Notes under the pieces: model-generated
Told to the model about the DNA's origin: nothing
What the model saw: the letters and a program-made list of their open reading frames with translations, nothing else
Databases searched by the model: none
Made by a program: the position numbers and the translations under genes
Assembly (NCBI GenBank): GCA_051000345.1
Contig: JBPCOJ010000103.1
Location: forward strand, 1-9,123
DNA from: JBHENC01 sp051000345
GTDB lineage: Bacteria; Acidobacteriota; Blastocatellia; Pyrinomonadales; Pyrinomonadaceae
Direction of reading: 5' to 3'
Length of the DNA: 9,123 bases
Shown here: piece after piece, positions 1 through 5,862 of the stretch
Numbering within the stretch: the stretch's first letter is position 1
Layout of the letters: each line of letters starts with the position of its first letter

Positions 1-120
1 AGGCTCAAAGAACTGGCGTATGAGACTAAACGCACGGTCTATCAAATCAAGTATGGGCAGTTGTCCGAGTATCTGATTCAGCAACTGAAATCCCCTTCGG
101 TTAAGATGACTATTGCGTAA
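1..120 (+). CDS. C-terminal end of an unrecognised protein (partial)
   Basis: The frame is open from the first base to a TAA at 118-120 and gives 39 residues, starting RLKELAYETKR and ending SPSVKMTIA. The segment is rich in Lys, Tyr and Gln and looks helical. Its codon use is less GC-rich than that of the ars genes that follow. The 5' end lies outside the window, so domain content cannot be judged. Because a transposase-like gene start sits at the other end of the window, a mobile-element origin is possible, but I do not recognise the tail as belonging to any transposase family. The next gene ends 57 bp downstream on the opposite strand, so the two are convergent. The 57 bp between them (121-177) shows no clear hairpin followed by a T-run. 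Confidence 0.5.
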   Translation, partial: RLKELAYETKRTVYQIKYGQLSEYLIQQLKSPSVKMTIA

Positions 121-177
121 GTCCTAATGCTTATGTCGGCGGAAAAGTAAGAGGCGTGTTTGTCGCTTTCGACTGCT

Positions 178-573
178 TCAAGCCGATAAGCTTTGCGGGC
201 GCGGCGCTCCCTGTAATTGCACGGGCGGCTGCGGCGCGCAACACACTTTTATCAAACGCTCGCGGTCACGCTGCATCTCTCGATCTTCGGCGAGCCACAA
301 ACGCGTTTCCGCAAAGACCTTCGCCGCGCGCGCGTCGGGCGGCGCGACCACGCGGTAGTGCATCCACTTGCCTTCCCTGCGCGCCGCAACCACACCGGCT
401 CTGCGCAAATAAGCGAGATGGCGGGAAATCTTCGGCTGGTTCGTTTTCAGTATTTCAACGAAGAAACAAACGCACACTTCGTCATCGCCCATCAAATTGA
501 GCAGCCGCAGCCGCGTGCGGTCAGCCAAGGCACGAAACAATATTTCCATATCGAAGTTTTTCGGCTTACTCAT
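178..573 (-). CDS. arsR: ArsR-family arsenite-responsive transcriptional repressor
   Basis: This is a 131-residue winged-helix repressor of the ArsR/SmtB family. The core runs from about residue 8 to 80: the helix with ALADRTRLRLLNLM, then the metal-binding motif EVCVCFFVEIL (Cys34 and Cys36), then the recognition helix QPKISRHLAYLRRAGVV and the wing GKWMHYRV. The CVC pair at the start of the DNA-binding helix is the classical As(III)/Sb(III) sensing site of plasmid R773-type ArsR, where metal binding releases the operator. The C-terminal tail has an extra Cys pair (Cys111-Cys112, in CCAPQP). The frame is open further upstream, to 693, but the ATG at 571-573 gives the normal family length. 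The only purine-rich stretch there is GAGG directly touching the ATG, so the leader may be very short. The gene is divergent from arsM, 123 bp away, and the pair probably shares operators and autoregulation. Function is well supported by motif. The exact start is less certain. Confidence 0.9.
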   Translation of the reverse strand: MSKPKNFDMEILFRALADRTRLRLLNLMGDDEVCVCFFVEILKTNQPKISRHLAYLRRAGVVAARREGKWMHYRVVAPPDARAAKVFAETRLWLAEDREMQRDRERLIKVCCAPQPPVQLQGAPRPQSLSA

Positions 574-589
574 CCTCGACAGTCTACCA

Positions 590-632
590 TATCTAAATAC
601 GCCTTGACATATATGTAAACGTAATCTACTGT
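590..632. promoter_or_regulatory. Overlapping divergent arsR/arsM promoters with a palindrome
   Basis: For arsM on the plus strand there is a perfect TTGACA at 604-609, with a weaker TACTGT at 627-632 after a 17 bp spacer. For arsR on the minus strand there is TTTACA (614-619 read on the complement) and TAGATA (590-595 on the complement), 18 bp apart. A perfect 10 bp palindrome, ACATATATGT at 607-616, overlaps both -35 boxes, so one bound ArsR dimer could silence both genes. The boxes were found by eye. The ArsR operator role is inferred from position and from the known autoregulation of the family. Confidence 0.5.
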
Positions 633-646
633 GTGTCTCACATTCG

Positions 647-658
647 CATAAGCGTATG
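647..658. promoter_or_regulatory. Imperfect palindrome upstream of arsM (possible second operator)
   Basis: CATAAGCGTATG matches its own reverse complement at 10 of 12 positions. It lies downstream of the candidate arsM -10 element and about 40 bp before the arsM start codon, in otherwise AT-rich leader DNA. A roadblock or second ArsR site is plausible but unproven. Confidence 0.3.
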
Positions 659-696
659 TATAAACAAATAACTCGTTGAATGAAAGGTAACACGCA

Positions 697-1608
697 ATGT
701 CTCGGAACATAGAAGAAGTGGTGCGGTCAAAATACGGCGCGGTGGCGGAGAGCAAGCTTTCATCGAAGCACGTAGGCGTCCACGCAGTGGCGGAAGCGTT
801 CGGCTATACGCCGGAAGAATTGGCTTCGATTCCCGCCGAAGCGAACATGGGTTTGTCGTGCGGCAATCCGACGGCTGTGGCTCATCTGCGCGAAGGCGAA
901 ACGATTGTTGACTTGGGTTCGGGCGGCGGCCTCGACGTGTTTTTAGCGGCGCAGAAAATCGGCGCAGGCGGGCGCGCCATCGGCATCGACATGACGCCGG
1001 AAATGATCGAACTCGCGCGCCGCAATGCCGCGCTAGGGAACGACGGCGCGGGCTACAAAAACGTCGAATTTCATTTGGCGACGATTGACAAGTTGCCGCT
1101 CGCAGACAATTCAATTGATTGTGTCATCAGCAACTGCGTCATCAATCTTGCGCCGGACAAGCCCGCCGTGTTCCGCGAAATCGCGCGCGTGCTAAAACCC
1201 GGCGGCAGGCTTGCCGTAAGCGACATTGCGCTTAAACAGACGCTTCCCGCCGCGCTATTGAACGATTTAATGGCTTACGTCGGCTGCATCAGCGGCGCAA
1301 TCCCTATCGGAGATTACAGGCGCGGCTTGCTCGAAGCGGGATTTTCCGGCGTCGAAATTGTGGACACGGGCGCAGACCTCAATGCTTACGCGCAAGTCGA
1401 AAACCAATCCGGCTGCTGCTCGCCTGCAATGTCCGATGTCTCAAACGAGCGAGGATCATTGCCGATTGCGGATACCAATTGCTGTGCGCCGCAAGCGACA
1501 AGCGCGGCGAATGAATTGCATACCGATCTGGCAGATTTGCTGCGCCGCTACAACGTCAACGACTACGCCGCGAGCGTGCGCGTGTTCGCCGTCAAGCAAG
1601 GTTCGTAA
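697..1608 (+). CDS. arsM: Arsenite S-adenosylmethionine methyltransferase
   Basis: This 303-residue cytoplasmic enzyme transfers methyl groups from SAM to As(III), giving methylated and partly volatile arsenicals. The class I methyltransferase fold is clear. The SAM loop is VDLGSGGGLD (71-80), and an acidic residue follows the second strand in GIDMTPEMIELAR (96-108). Post-motifs are ISNCVINLAPDK (144-155) and RVLKPGGRLAVSDI (164-177). The three cysteines expected of ArsM are present: Cys55 in GLSCGNP, Cys147 in SNCVIN and Cys197 in YVGCISGA. The tail adds two Cys pairs, Cys240-Cys241 (GCCSPAM) and Cys262-Cys263 (NCCAPQ), seen in some bacterial ArsM proteins as extra metal-binding ends. An AAAGG lies about 9 nt before the ATG. 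The gene diverges from arsR and is followed 9 bp later by a broken aquaporin gene. The identification is firm. The number of methylations performed cannot be read from the sequence. Confidence 0.93.
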   Translation: MSRNIEEVVRSKYGAVAESKLSSKHVGVHAVAEAFGYTPEELASIPAEANMGLSCGNPTAVAHLREGETIVDLGSGGGLDVFLAAQKIGAGGRAIGIDMTPEMIELARRNAALGNDGAGYKNVEFHLATIDKLPLADNSIDCVISNCVINLAPDKPAVFREIARVLKPGGRLAVSDIALKQTLPAALLNDLMAYVGCISGAIPIGDYRRGLLEAGFSGVEIVDTGADLNAYAQVENQSGCCSPAMSDVSNERGSLPIADTNCCAPQATSAANELHTDLADLLRRYNVNDYAASVRVFAVKQGS

Positions 1609-1617
1609 ACGACGCCG

Positions 1618-2037
1618 ATGCGTAAACAAGACCAACCGGACTTGGCGCGTCGCGTAGTTGCCGAGAGCGTAGGCACGGCGATGTTATTGGCTGCCGTCGT
1701 CGGCTCCGGCATCATGGGCGTGCGGCTGGCGGGCGGCAATACGGCAATCGCTTTGATTGCCAACACAATCGCTACCGGCGCGGCGCTCGTCGCATTGATC
1801 TTAACCTTCGGCGCAATCTCCGGCGCGCACTTTAACCCTGCCGTGACGCTCGCGGACGCATCGCGGGGCGGCATTGCATGGCGCGATGCGCTCGCTTACA
1901 TCCTTGCGCAGAGTGTCGGCGCATTTGTCGGCGTGGCATGTGCTAACGCGATGTTCGGTCTGCCGTTGTTCTTTGCATCGCAACACAGGCGCGCAGGCTT
2001 CGCATAACTCCTTAGCGAATTCGTTGCCGACGTTTCA
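1618..2037 (+). pseudogene. aqpS: Truncated AqpS-like aquaglyceroporin (MIP family), probably non-functional
   Basis: The open part (1618-2007, 129 residues) carries the first half of a MIP channel. TM1 is near residues 12-36, TM2 near 42-65, then comes the half-helix GAISGAHFNPAVTLAD (65-80) with the first NPA at 73-75, and then TM3. Family members have about 230 residues and a second NPA repeat, which is absent here. After the TAA at 2005-2007 the same frame reads LLSEFVA, which matches the conserved start of the fourth helix (xxSEFVATFG). The stop therefore probably replaced a Gln codon (CAA to TAA). At 2029 a one-base shift would be needed to go on as ATF, and after about 2037 no homology is visible. 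It sits 9 bp after arsM. In ars operons such channels move arsenite or methylarsenicals. This copy lacks half the pore. The 2008-2097 stretch contains only this decayed tail and a hairpin. Confidence 0.75.
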
Positions 2038-2048
2038 GCCAAGTGATT

Positions 2049-2096
2049 TGTTGCTTCGCTGCCGAGCACTAAACGCGAAGGTTAAGACAGGCAACA
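2049..2096. other. Nested inverted repeats between convergent genes
   Basis: CTTCGC at 2054-2059 pairs with GCGAAG at 2075-2080. The flanking TGTTGC (2049-2054) pairs with GCAACA (2091-2096), leaving an unpaired stretch on the 3' side. The structure lies at the convergent junction of the aquaporin remnant and the ABC transporter gene. It could slow transcription from either side, but there is no T-run on either strand, so it is not a standard intrinsic terminator. I compared it with integron attC sites and the core-site consensus does not fit. Confidence 0.3.
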
Positions 2097-2097
2097 G

Positions 2098-4095
2098 CTA
2101 ACGATAGCCTTGCGCTTGCAGCCCGAAGAGTTCGCTATAAAGATTGCCGCGCCGGATGAGTTCGTCATGCGTGCCTTCTTCGGCGACTGTGCCTTGGTCG
2201 AGCACGACGATACGATCAGCCATTCTTACCGTCGAGAAGCGGTGCGAGATAATGACTGCCATGCGCCCCGCGACGAGTTCGGAAAAGCGCGTGAAGACTT
2301 CATACTCGGCGCGCGCATCGAGCGCCGCCGTCGGCTCGTCTAAAATCAGCACTTGCGCTTCGCGCATGTAGGCGCGTGCGAGCGCAATCTTTTGCCATTC
2401 GCCGCCGGATAAATCGACGCCGCCATCAAAACGGCGTCCGAGCATTTGCCTGTAACCCTGTGTGAAGCGCGGCAACAGTGAAGACGCAAGAGATTGTTCA
2501 GCCGCCGCCGTGATTGCAAGCGGCACAAACTGTTCGTCGGCTTTTTTCACAGCAACAGGCAAACTTGCATTCTCATCAATCGCGCTCGCCGTTTGCCCGT
2601 TCCCATTGCCGTTCCCGTTGCCCTTCTCCGGCGCGTTTAAGTAAGCCGACACTTTATCTATTTCGCCGACGCCGATGTTTTCGTCAAACCGAAAATCGTA
2701 GCGCACGAAGTCTTGAAAGATAACGCCGATGGCGCGCCGCACAGAAGCAAGATCGTATTCACGCAAATCCAGCCCGTCGAGCAAGATTCGTCCTTCGGTC
2801 GGGTCGTAAAGGCGCGCGAGAAGTTTCGTGAGCGTAGTTTTGCCCGCGCCGTTTTCGCCGACGAAGGCAATGCGCTCGCCCGCGCGCAAGCGAAAGTTGA
2901 CATGCCTGACAGCCCAACGCTCGCTCTCAGGATAACGAAAACCGACATCCTCGAACACAAAGCCTTCACGGATGATGTGCGGCACATGCGGCGCATTCTT
3001 CGCAGAGGCGATTGACGGCTTCATCTCGAAGAAATCGAAGAGGTCTTTCAAGTAAAGGCTTTGTTGAAAAACATTTGTCGCGCTGCCCAAGATGCGTTCG
3101 ATCAGATCGCGGCTGCGCGCAAACGACGCCGCCAAAAATGTCAGCGAGCCGAGCGTGATAAGCCCGCGCACCGCCTGCACCAGCACCATCACGTAAGCGC
3201 CGTAATAACCCGCTGTGCCGAGCACGGAGAGAGCGGACGCGACGAGTCCTTTTCGCACGGAGAGGCGTTTATTTTCTTCGTAAAACTTTGCTGCGAGAAG
3301 GCGGTAACGCTCGACGAGCCACGGCGCGAGATTGAACATCTGCACTTCCTTCGCAGTCTTGTCGCTCGCGCCGACGTAGCGCAGATAATCGAGCTGGCGG
3401 CGCTCCGGCGTCCAGCGAAAAAGCAAGGAATATTCGAGCGCCGCGAAATGTGTTTCGCCGAAAAAACTCGGCAGCACCGCGACGCACAGCAACAGCAGCA
3501 GCCATGGGCTGTAAACAAACAGCGCCGCGCCGAGCGACAGCAAGGTAAGCGCGTCCTGACACATGCCCAGAAGCTGCCCGATTAAGCCGATGCGCCCTGT
3601 GGTTTGCCTGCGCGCGCGTTCGAGTTGATCGTAAAACGCGGGGTCTTCAAATTGATATAAATCGAGTGTCGCCGCGTGTTCCATCAAACGCACGCTCGTA
3701 TGATTCGAGAAAAGATCGCCGAGCAAACTTTCGACGAGCGAGGAAGCACGCGCCAGCCATTCGCCCGCGAGCACAATCAAAACTTCGAGCGCGACCAATC
3801 GCCACAAACGGGAATAGCCGTACACGTTCGCGCTGATCGCTTCTGCCGCCGCGCTGCCGCTTCGCGCCGCGACTACCGCATCGATGATGAGCTTGCCGAT
3901 CCACAAAGTCGCCACAGGAACAAAGGCGCGCGCAAGCCGCAAGACAATCATCGTCAACGTGTAACCGCGATGCGTTTGCCACACCAGCTTGACGAGCGGC
4001 GGCACATAGCGAAGCGCACGCACGCGCTCGCGCCACGTCGCGTCGTCGTTTCTCATGCGGCTGGTTTTGGCTTTAGCTCCGTGAGGTGCAGACAC
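2098..4095 (-). CDS. ABC exporter half-transporter, fused membrane and ATPase domains
   Basis: This 665-residue half-transporter has a membrane domain at about residues 40-345 and a nucleotide-binding domain at about 378-660, and should act as a dimer in the inner membrane. Hydrophobic helices are evident near 45-75, 98-118, 180-212 and 283-310. ATPase motifs are complete: Walker A GENGAGKT (413-420), Q-loop Gln461 (IFQDFVRYDF), signature LSGGEWQ (562-568), Walker B VLILDE (582-587), D-loop AALD and H-loop His618. The FQDFVRYDF and GEWQKIALARA style places it near the large group of bacterial multidrug/peptide/lipid exporters, and the substrate cannot be deduced. Residues about 483-535 form an extra low-complexity insert with GNGNGNGNG at 492-500, just where the helical subdomain should be compact. 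The longest start is GTG at 4095. An ATG at 4054-4056 (residue 14) is an equally good choice. Neither has a clear Shine-Dalgarno sequence. The upstream gap of 86 bp separates it from the lipoprotein gene. Confidence 0.88.
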   Translation of the reverse strand: MSAPHGAKAKTSRMRNDDATWRERVRALRYVPPLVKLVWQTHRGYTLTMIVLRLARAFVPVATLWIGKLIIDAVVAARSGSAAAEAISANVYGYSRLWRLVALEVLIVLAGEWLARASSLVESLLGDLFSNHTSVRLMEHAATLDLYQFEDPAFYDQLERARRQTTGRIGLIGQLLGMCQDALTLLSLGAALFVYSPWLLLLLCVAVLPSFFGETHFAALEYSLLFRWTPERRQLDYLRYVGASDKTAKEVQMFNLAPWLVERYRLLAAKFYEENKRLSVRKGLVASALSVLGTAGYYGAYVMVLVQAVRGLITLGSLTFLAASFARSRDLIERILGSATNVFQQSLYLKDLFDFFEMKPSIASAKNAPHVPHIIREGFVFEDVGFRYPESERWAVRHVNFRLRAGERIAFVGENGAGKTTLTKLLARLYDPTEGRILLDGLDLREYDLASVRRAIGVIFQDFVRYDFRFDENIGVGEIDKVSAYLNAPEKGNGNGNGNGQTASAIDENASLPVAVKKADEQFVPLAITAAAEQSLASSLLPRFTQGYRQMLGRRFDGGVDLSGGEWQKIALARAYMREAQVLILDEPTAALDARAEYEVFTRFSELVAGRMAVIISHRFSTVRMADRIVVLDQGTVAEEGTHDELIRRGNLYSELFGLQAQGYR
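2596..2622 (-). repeat. Short hexanucleotide-like repeat encoding (Gly-Asn)n
   Basis: On the minus strand a degenerate GGNAAY unit repeats four times and ends with a Gly codon. It encodes GNGNGNGNG (residues 492-500) in the ABC transporter. The third codon positions vary, so this is not a freshly expanded perfect repeat. It lies inside the insertion between the Q-loop and signature motif. Confidence 0.7.
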
Positions 4096-4181
4096 TTTGA
4101 ATACAGAAGGGTTCGATGAAAGCGGCGGGCATGTGCGCGGGCATTATCAATGTGTGTTGATTCGTCGATGCGTTGCGCGAA

Positions 4182-4802
4182 TTAATTGAATATCGGTGAA
4201 GAATGTTTACCGTTCGACTTGGCGACTTGCTGGCCGTCGTCTTGATTGTCCTTCAAACGCTCGACGCCGTCCGTCATCCAGCAATTTTTGTAAGGCTCTT
4301 CGGTTTGTTTGGAGACCGTGAAAAGATAAACGATTCTTTCGCCGTTGGCGGCAATGAGCGTGACGCGCTGGCGTGCGATGTCGTCGGCGATTCTGACAGC
4401 CCCGCGCGCCGCTGTTTTGTGATTGAGCAGCGGCTTATAAGCAGGACTCTTGACGAGTTGAATGAATCTCTCGAGCGGCCCCGTCGCGGCGCGATTGCCG
4501 GGCGAAGCGAAGCGAAAAGCCGTTGCGATCCCGCTATCGGGCGCTTGCTCGTCGTTGTGCTGCAAGGCTTCGAGGACGATTGTGATGACCTGTTCGGGCG
4601 AAAGAGCCGGGTTCGGTTGCGCGGCGTCTTTCTTCTGCGGTGCGTTATTCATTGTGGCTGAATTATTCTGTGGCGTGGTCTGTGACTGCGGCGAACATGC
4701 AACGACGCCCGGCATAAGCGCATAAACAATTGCGGAAAGAACGAAGCCTGCCGCGCACGCGCGTGCTTTTCGTGATGGAAGAAAATTGCTTTTGTTCATC
4801 AT
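4182..4802 (-). CDS. DUF4864-like lipoprotein
   Basis: The chosen start is the double ATG at 4797-4802, giving 206 residues. The frame is open to 5066, but the upstream part is basic, lies inside the DUF427 gene and is a shadow. The N-terminus has basic residues, then a hydrophobic stretch (AAGFVLSAIVYALMPG, 17-32) and a lipobox-like VVAC with Cys36, so lipid anchoring is likely. Residues about 37-65 are a Gln/Asn/Pro-rich linker. The domain at about 68-183 has the pattern SPEQVITIVLEALQHND, then AFRFASPGNRAATGPLERF, then YKPLLNHKTA and a strand ending in CWMTDGVERL. This fits my memory of the DUF4864 family (about 100-130 residues, function unknown, with the AF-FASP and Y-pLL features). The start lies 13 bp after the DUF427 stop codon, so the two are very likely co-transcribed. 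The C-terminal 20 residues are polar and disordered-looking. Confidence 0.72.
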   Translation of the reverse strand: MMNKSNFLPSRKARACAAGFVLSAIVYALMPGVVACSPQSQTTPQNNSATMNNAPQKKDAAQPNPALSPEQVITIVLEALQHNDEQAPDSGIATAFRFASPGNRAATGPLERFIQLVKSPAYKPLLNHKTAARGAVRIADDIARQRVTLIAANGERIVYLFTVSKQTEEPYKNCWMTDGVERLKDNQDDGQQVAKSNGKHSSPIFN

Positions 4803-4815
4803 GCGCTCGTTTCGA

Positions 4816-5094
4816 TTATTCGATGCTGACGCCCTTCCAGAAAGCGATGTGGCCTGTGATTTGTTGCGCGGCTTCCTTCGGCTGCGGGTAATACCAAGCG
4901 GCATCCTTGTTGACTTCGTCGCCCACCAGCACATCGTAATAACTCGCTTCGCCCTTCCAAGGACACGTCGTTTGCGTCTCGCTCGCGCGCAAGTATTCCT
5001 GCCGGACGGAATCCAGCGGAAAATAGTGGTTGCCTTCGACGGAAATTGTTTTGTTGCTTTCGGCAATCACCTTGCCGCGCCATTTGGCTCTCAT
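4816..5094 (-). CDS. DUF427 family small protein
   Basis: The 92-residue protein matches the DUF427 domain along almost its whole length. Key features are the early WRGKVIAESN strand, the VEGNHYFPLDSV segment (19-30), the conserved CPWKGEASYYDV (44-55), AWYYPQPKEAAQQI (66-79) and the closing GHIAFWKGV. The domain is a small beta-rich fold of unknown biochemical role, common as a stand-alone cytoplasmic protein. The start is decided by AAGGAG (complement of 5101-5106), 6 nt before the ATG at 5092-5094. The frame is open to 5139 but no better signal lies there. It heads a likely two-gene unit with the DUF4864 lipoprotein, and it is preceded by a 130 bp gap with its own candidate promoter. Confidence 0.85.
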   Translation of the reverse strand: MRAKWRGKVIAESNKTISVEGNHYFPLDSVRQEYLRASETQTTCPWKGEASYYDVLVGDEVNKDAAWYYPQPKEAAQQITGHIAFWKGVSIE

Positions 5095-5119
5095 AAAGTT
5101 CTCCTTTTCGCGTCGTTTG

Positions 5120-5125
5120 ATTTTA
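5120..5125 (-). promoter_or_regulatory. Candidate -10 element for the DUF427 gene
   Basis: TAAAAT on the minus strand matches the consensus at 5 of 6 positions and lies about 26 bp before the DUF427 ATG. Spaced 17 bp upstream, only a poor -35 is seen (GCTGAA). The AT-rich patch suggests that this gene pair has its own promoter rather than depending on the MOSC gene. Confidence 0.35.
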
Positions 5126-5224
5126 ACAGAAGCGCGCATAATTCAGCAGGCACGAACTCGCATATAATTTTCAGGAATGAGCTTAACGGCAGCGAGAGAG
5201 AGATGGAGATGCACATTTTGCAAT

Positions 5225-5704
5225 TCAATCTATCACGCGCACGATTTGATTGACTTCCAGCCGTCCTGTTTGCAGCACGCGCGCATAAAGCCTCGCGTCG
5301 CCGGGATGTTCCGATTGAGAGATACGCATAAAATTGCCGTCAATAAACGAAGCGGCGATTTGTTTGCACGGCACCGTGTAGCTCGTCACGCGCACGATCA
5401 CATCGTCGCCGAGCGCCAGCACGATTCCCGGTTGAAGTTTGTTCCAATCAATGCCTTCGACGGTCACGTTTTCGCCTGCCGTGCCGGGCGCAATCGGATG
5501 CCCTTCGCGCTGCAATTCAAGTATGCGCTCGACGGAGTACAAACACAGAGCGCGCGCCGGGCCGCCGTGAAAACGCGTGTGCTTTTGTTTGTCGCAGATA
5601 AGCCCTGTCAGCGTTAGTTCCGCCGCTTGCACAGCCAGCTTCGGCACGCCGCCCTGTGAACAGTTTAATTGAAAGATACGGCCTTGCATGTGTTGTGGAG
5701 ACAT
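5225..5704 (-). CDS. MOSC-domain protein
   Basis: The protein is a stand-alone MOSC (molybdenum cofactor sulfurase C-terminal) domain of 159 residues from the ATG at 5702-5704, or 154 residues from the ATG at 5687-5689. Family marks are GRIFQLNCSQGGVPK near the start, HGGPARALCLYSVE (46-59), the conserved GTAGENVTVEGIDW (74-87) and the single central Cys113 in SYTVPCKQ, the position expected to handle sulfur in MOSC proteins. The domain is all-beta, is predicted to bind Moco or a sulfur carrier, and occurs in YiiM- and YcbX-type proteins that reduce N-hydroxylated compounds. No clear Shine-Dalgarno sequence precedes either ATG. The second ATG best matches the usual family beginning. The MobB-like gene lies upstream on the same strand, separated by a secreted-protein gene. 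The specific substrate is not predictable. Confidence 0.87.
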   Translation of the reverse strand: MSPQHMQGRIFQLNCSQGGVPKLAVQAAELTLTGLICDKQKHTRFHGGPARALCLYSVERILELQREGHPIAPGTAGENVTVEGIDWNKLQPGIVLALGDDVIVRVTSYTVPCKQIAASFIDGNFMRISQSEHPGDARLYARVLQTGRLEVNQIVRVID

Positions 5705-5789
5705 CGAACGATTAAAATATGTCGCAGCGCCGGAATCGAGCCACGACGAGCAATAAGTTTCCGACACCATTTTTAGGAAGGAACATGAG

Positions 5790-5843
5790 ATGCGCGCTGT
5801 CGAGGTGTCGCGCTCCAATGATTTGTTAGATAGCGTTCATTGA
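5790..5843 (+). CDS. Tiny ORF with strong ribosome binding site, possibly the stub of a lost gene
   Basis: AGGAAGG at 5775-5781 stands 8 nt before an ATG at 5790. The frame gives 17 residues (MRAVEVSRSNDLLDSVH) and ends with TGA at 5841-5843. The first residues recall the beginning of medium-chain dehydrogenase/reductase proteins (MRAVEV..), so the rest of a gene may have been removed by the junction with the more AT-rich secreted-protein gene. It could also be chance, as 17 residues cannot prove homology. It lies in the 152 bp gap between the MOSC gene start and the end of the next minus-strand gene. Confidence 0.25.
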   Translation: MRAVEVSRSNDLLDSVH

Positions 5844-5862
5844 AAACCATTCCCTTTCAATG
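5838..5862. repeat. Perfect 8 bp inverted repeat at the end of the secreted-protein gene
   Basis: CATTGAAA at 5838-5845 and TTTCAATG at 5855-5862 are exact reverse complements, separated by 9 nt. The second arm contains the TGA stop of the minus-strand gene. The stem is AT-rich and no T-run follows on the minus strand, so termination is possible but not convincing. Confidence 0.4.

Noticed and set aside
1..150. Terminal inverted repeat linking the left edge with the right-edge transposase
   Set aside because: The DNA after the stop at 120 does not match the reverse complement of the region before 9036, so a single element cannot be shown.
217..618. Plus-strand ORFs opposite arsR (156-500, 217-618)
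   Set aside because: They lie opposite a clear ArsR gene, have Arg/His-rich low-sense translations and show no family features.
638..1114. Minus-strand ORF of 158 residues opposite arsM
   Set aside because: The Arg/Ser/Pro-rich product is typical of a shadow frame in GC-rich DNA, and arsM is unmistakable on the other strand.
2049..2100. Possible integron attC site at the nested inverted repeats
   Set aside because: GTTAAGA and AGCTAAC do not satisfy the GTTRRRY and RYYYAAC core sites, and no integrase or cassette array is present.
3061..3585. Plus-strand ORF of 174 residues inside the ABC transporter gene
   Set aside because: It is rich in Arg, Gln and Glu with no domain, opposite a well-supported membrane domain.
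4203..4661. Plus-strand ORFs opposite the DUF4864 lipoprotein gene
   Set aside because: They have no ribosome binding site or family resemblance and are complementary to a coherent secreted protein.
4803..5066. N-terminal extension of the lipoprotein ORF up to 5066
   Set aside because: The extension is very basic and overlaps the DUF427 gene in another frame. The double ATG at 4797-4802 followed by a signal peptide is the sensible start.
5177..5617. Plus-strand ORF of 146 residues opposite the MOSC gene
   Set aside because: Its composition is that of a shadow frame, while the minus strand carries complete MOSC motifs.
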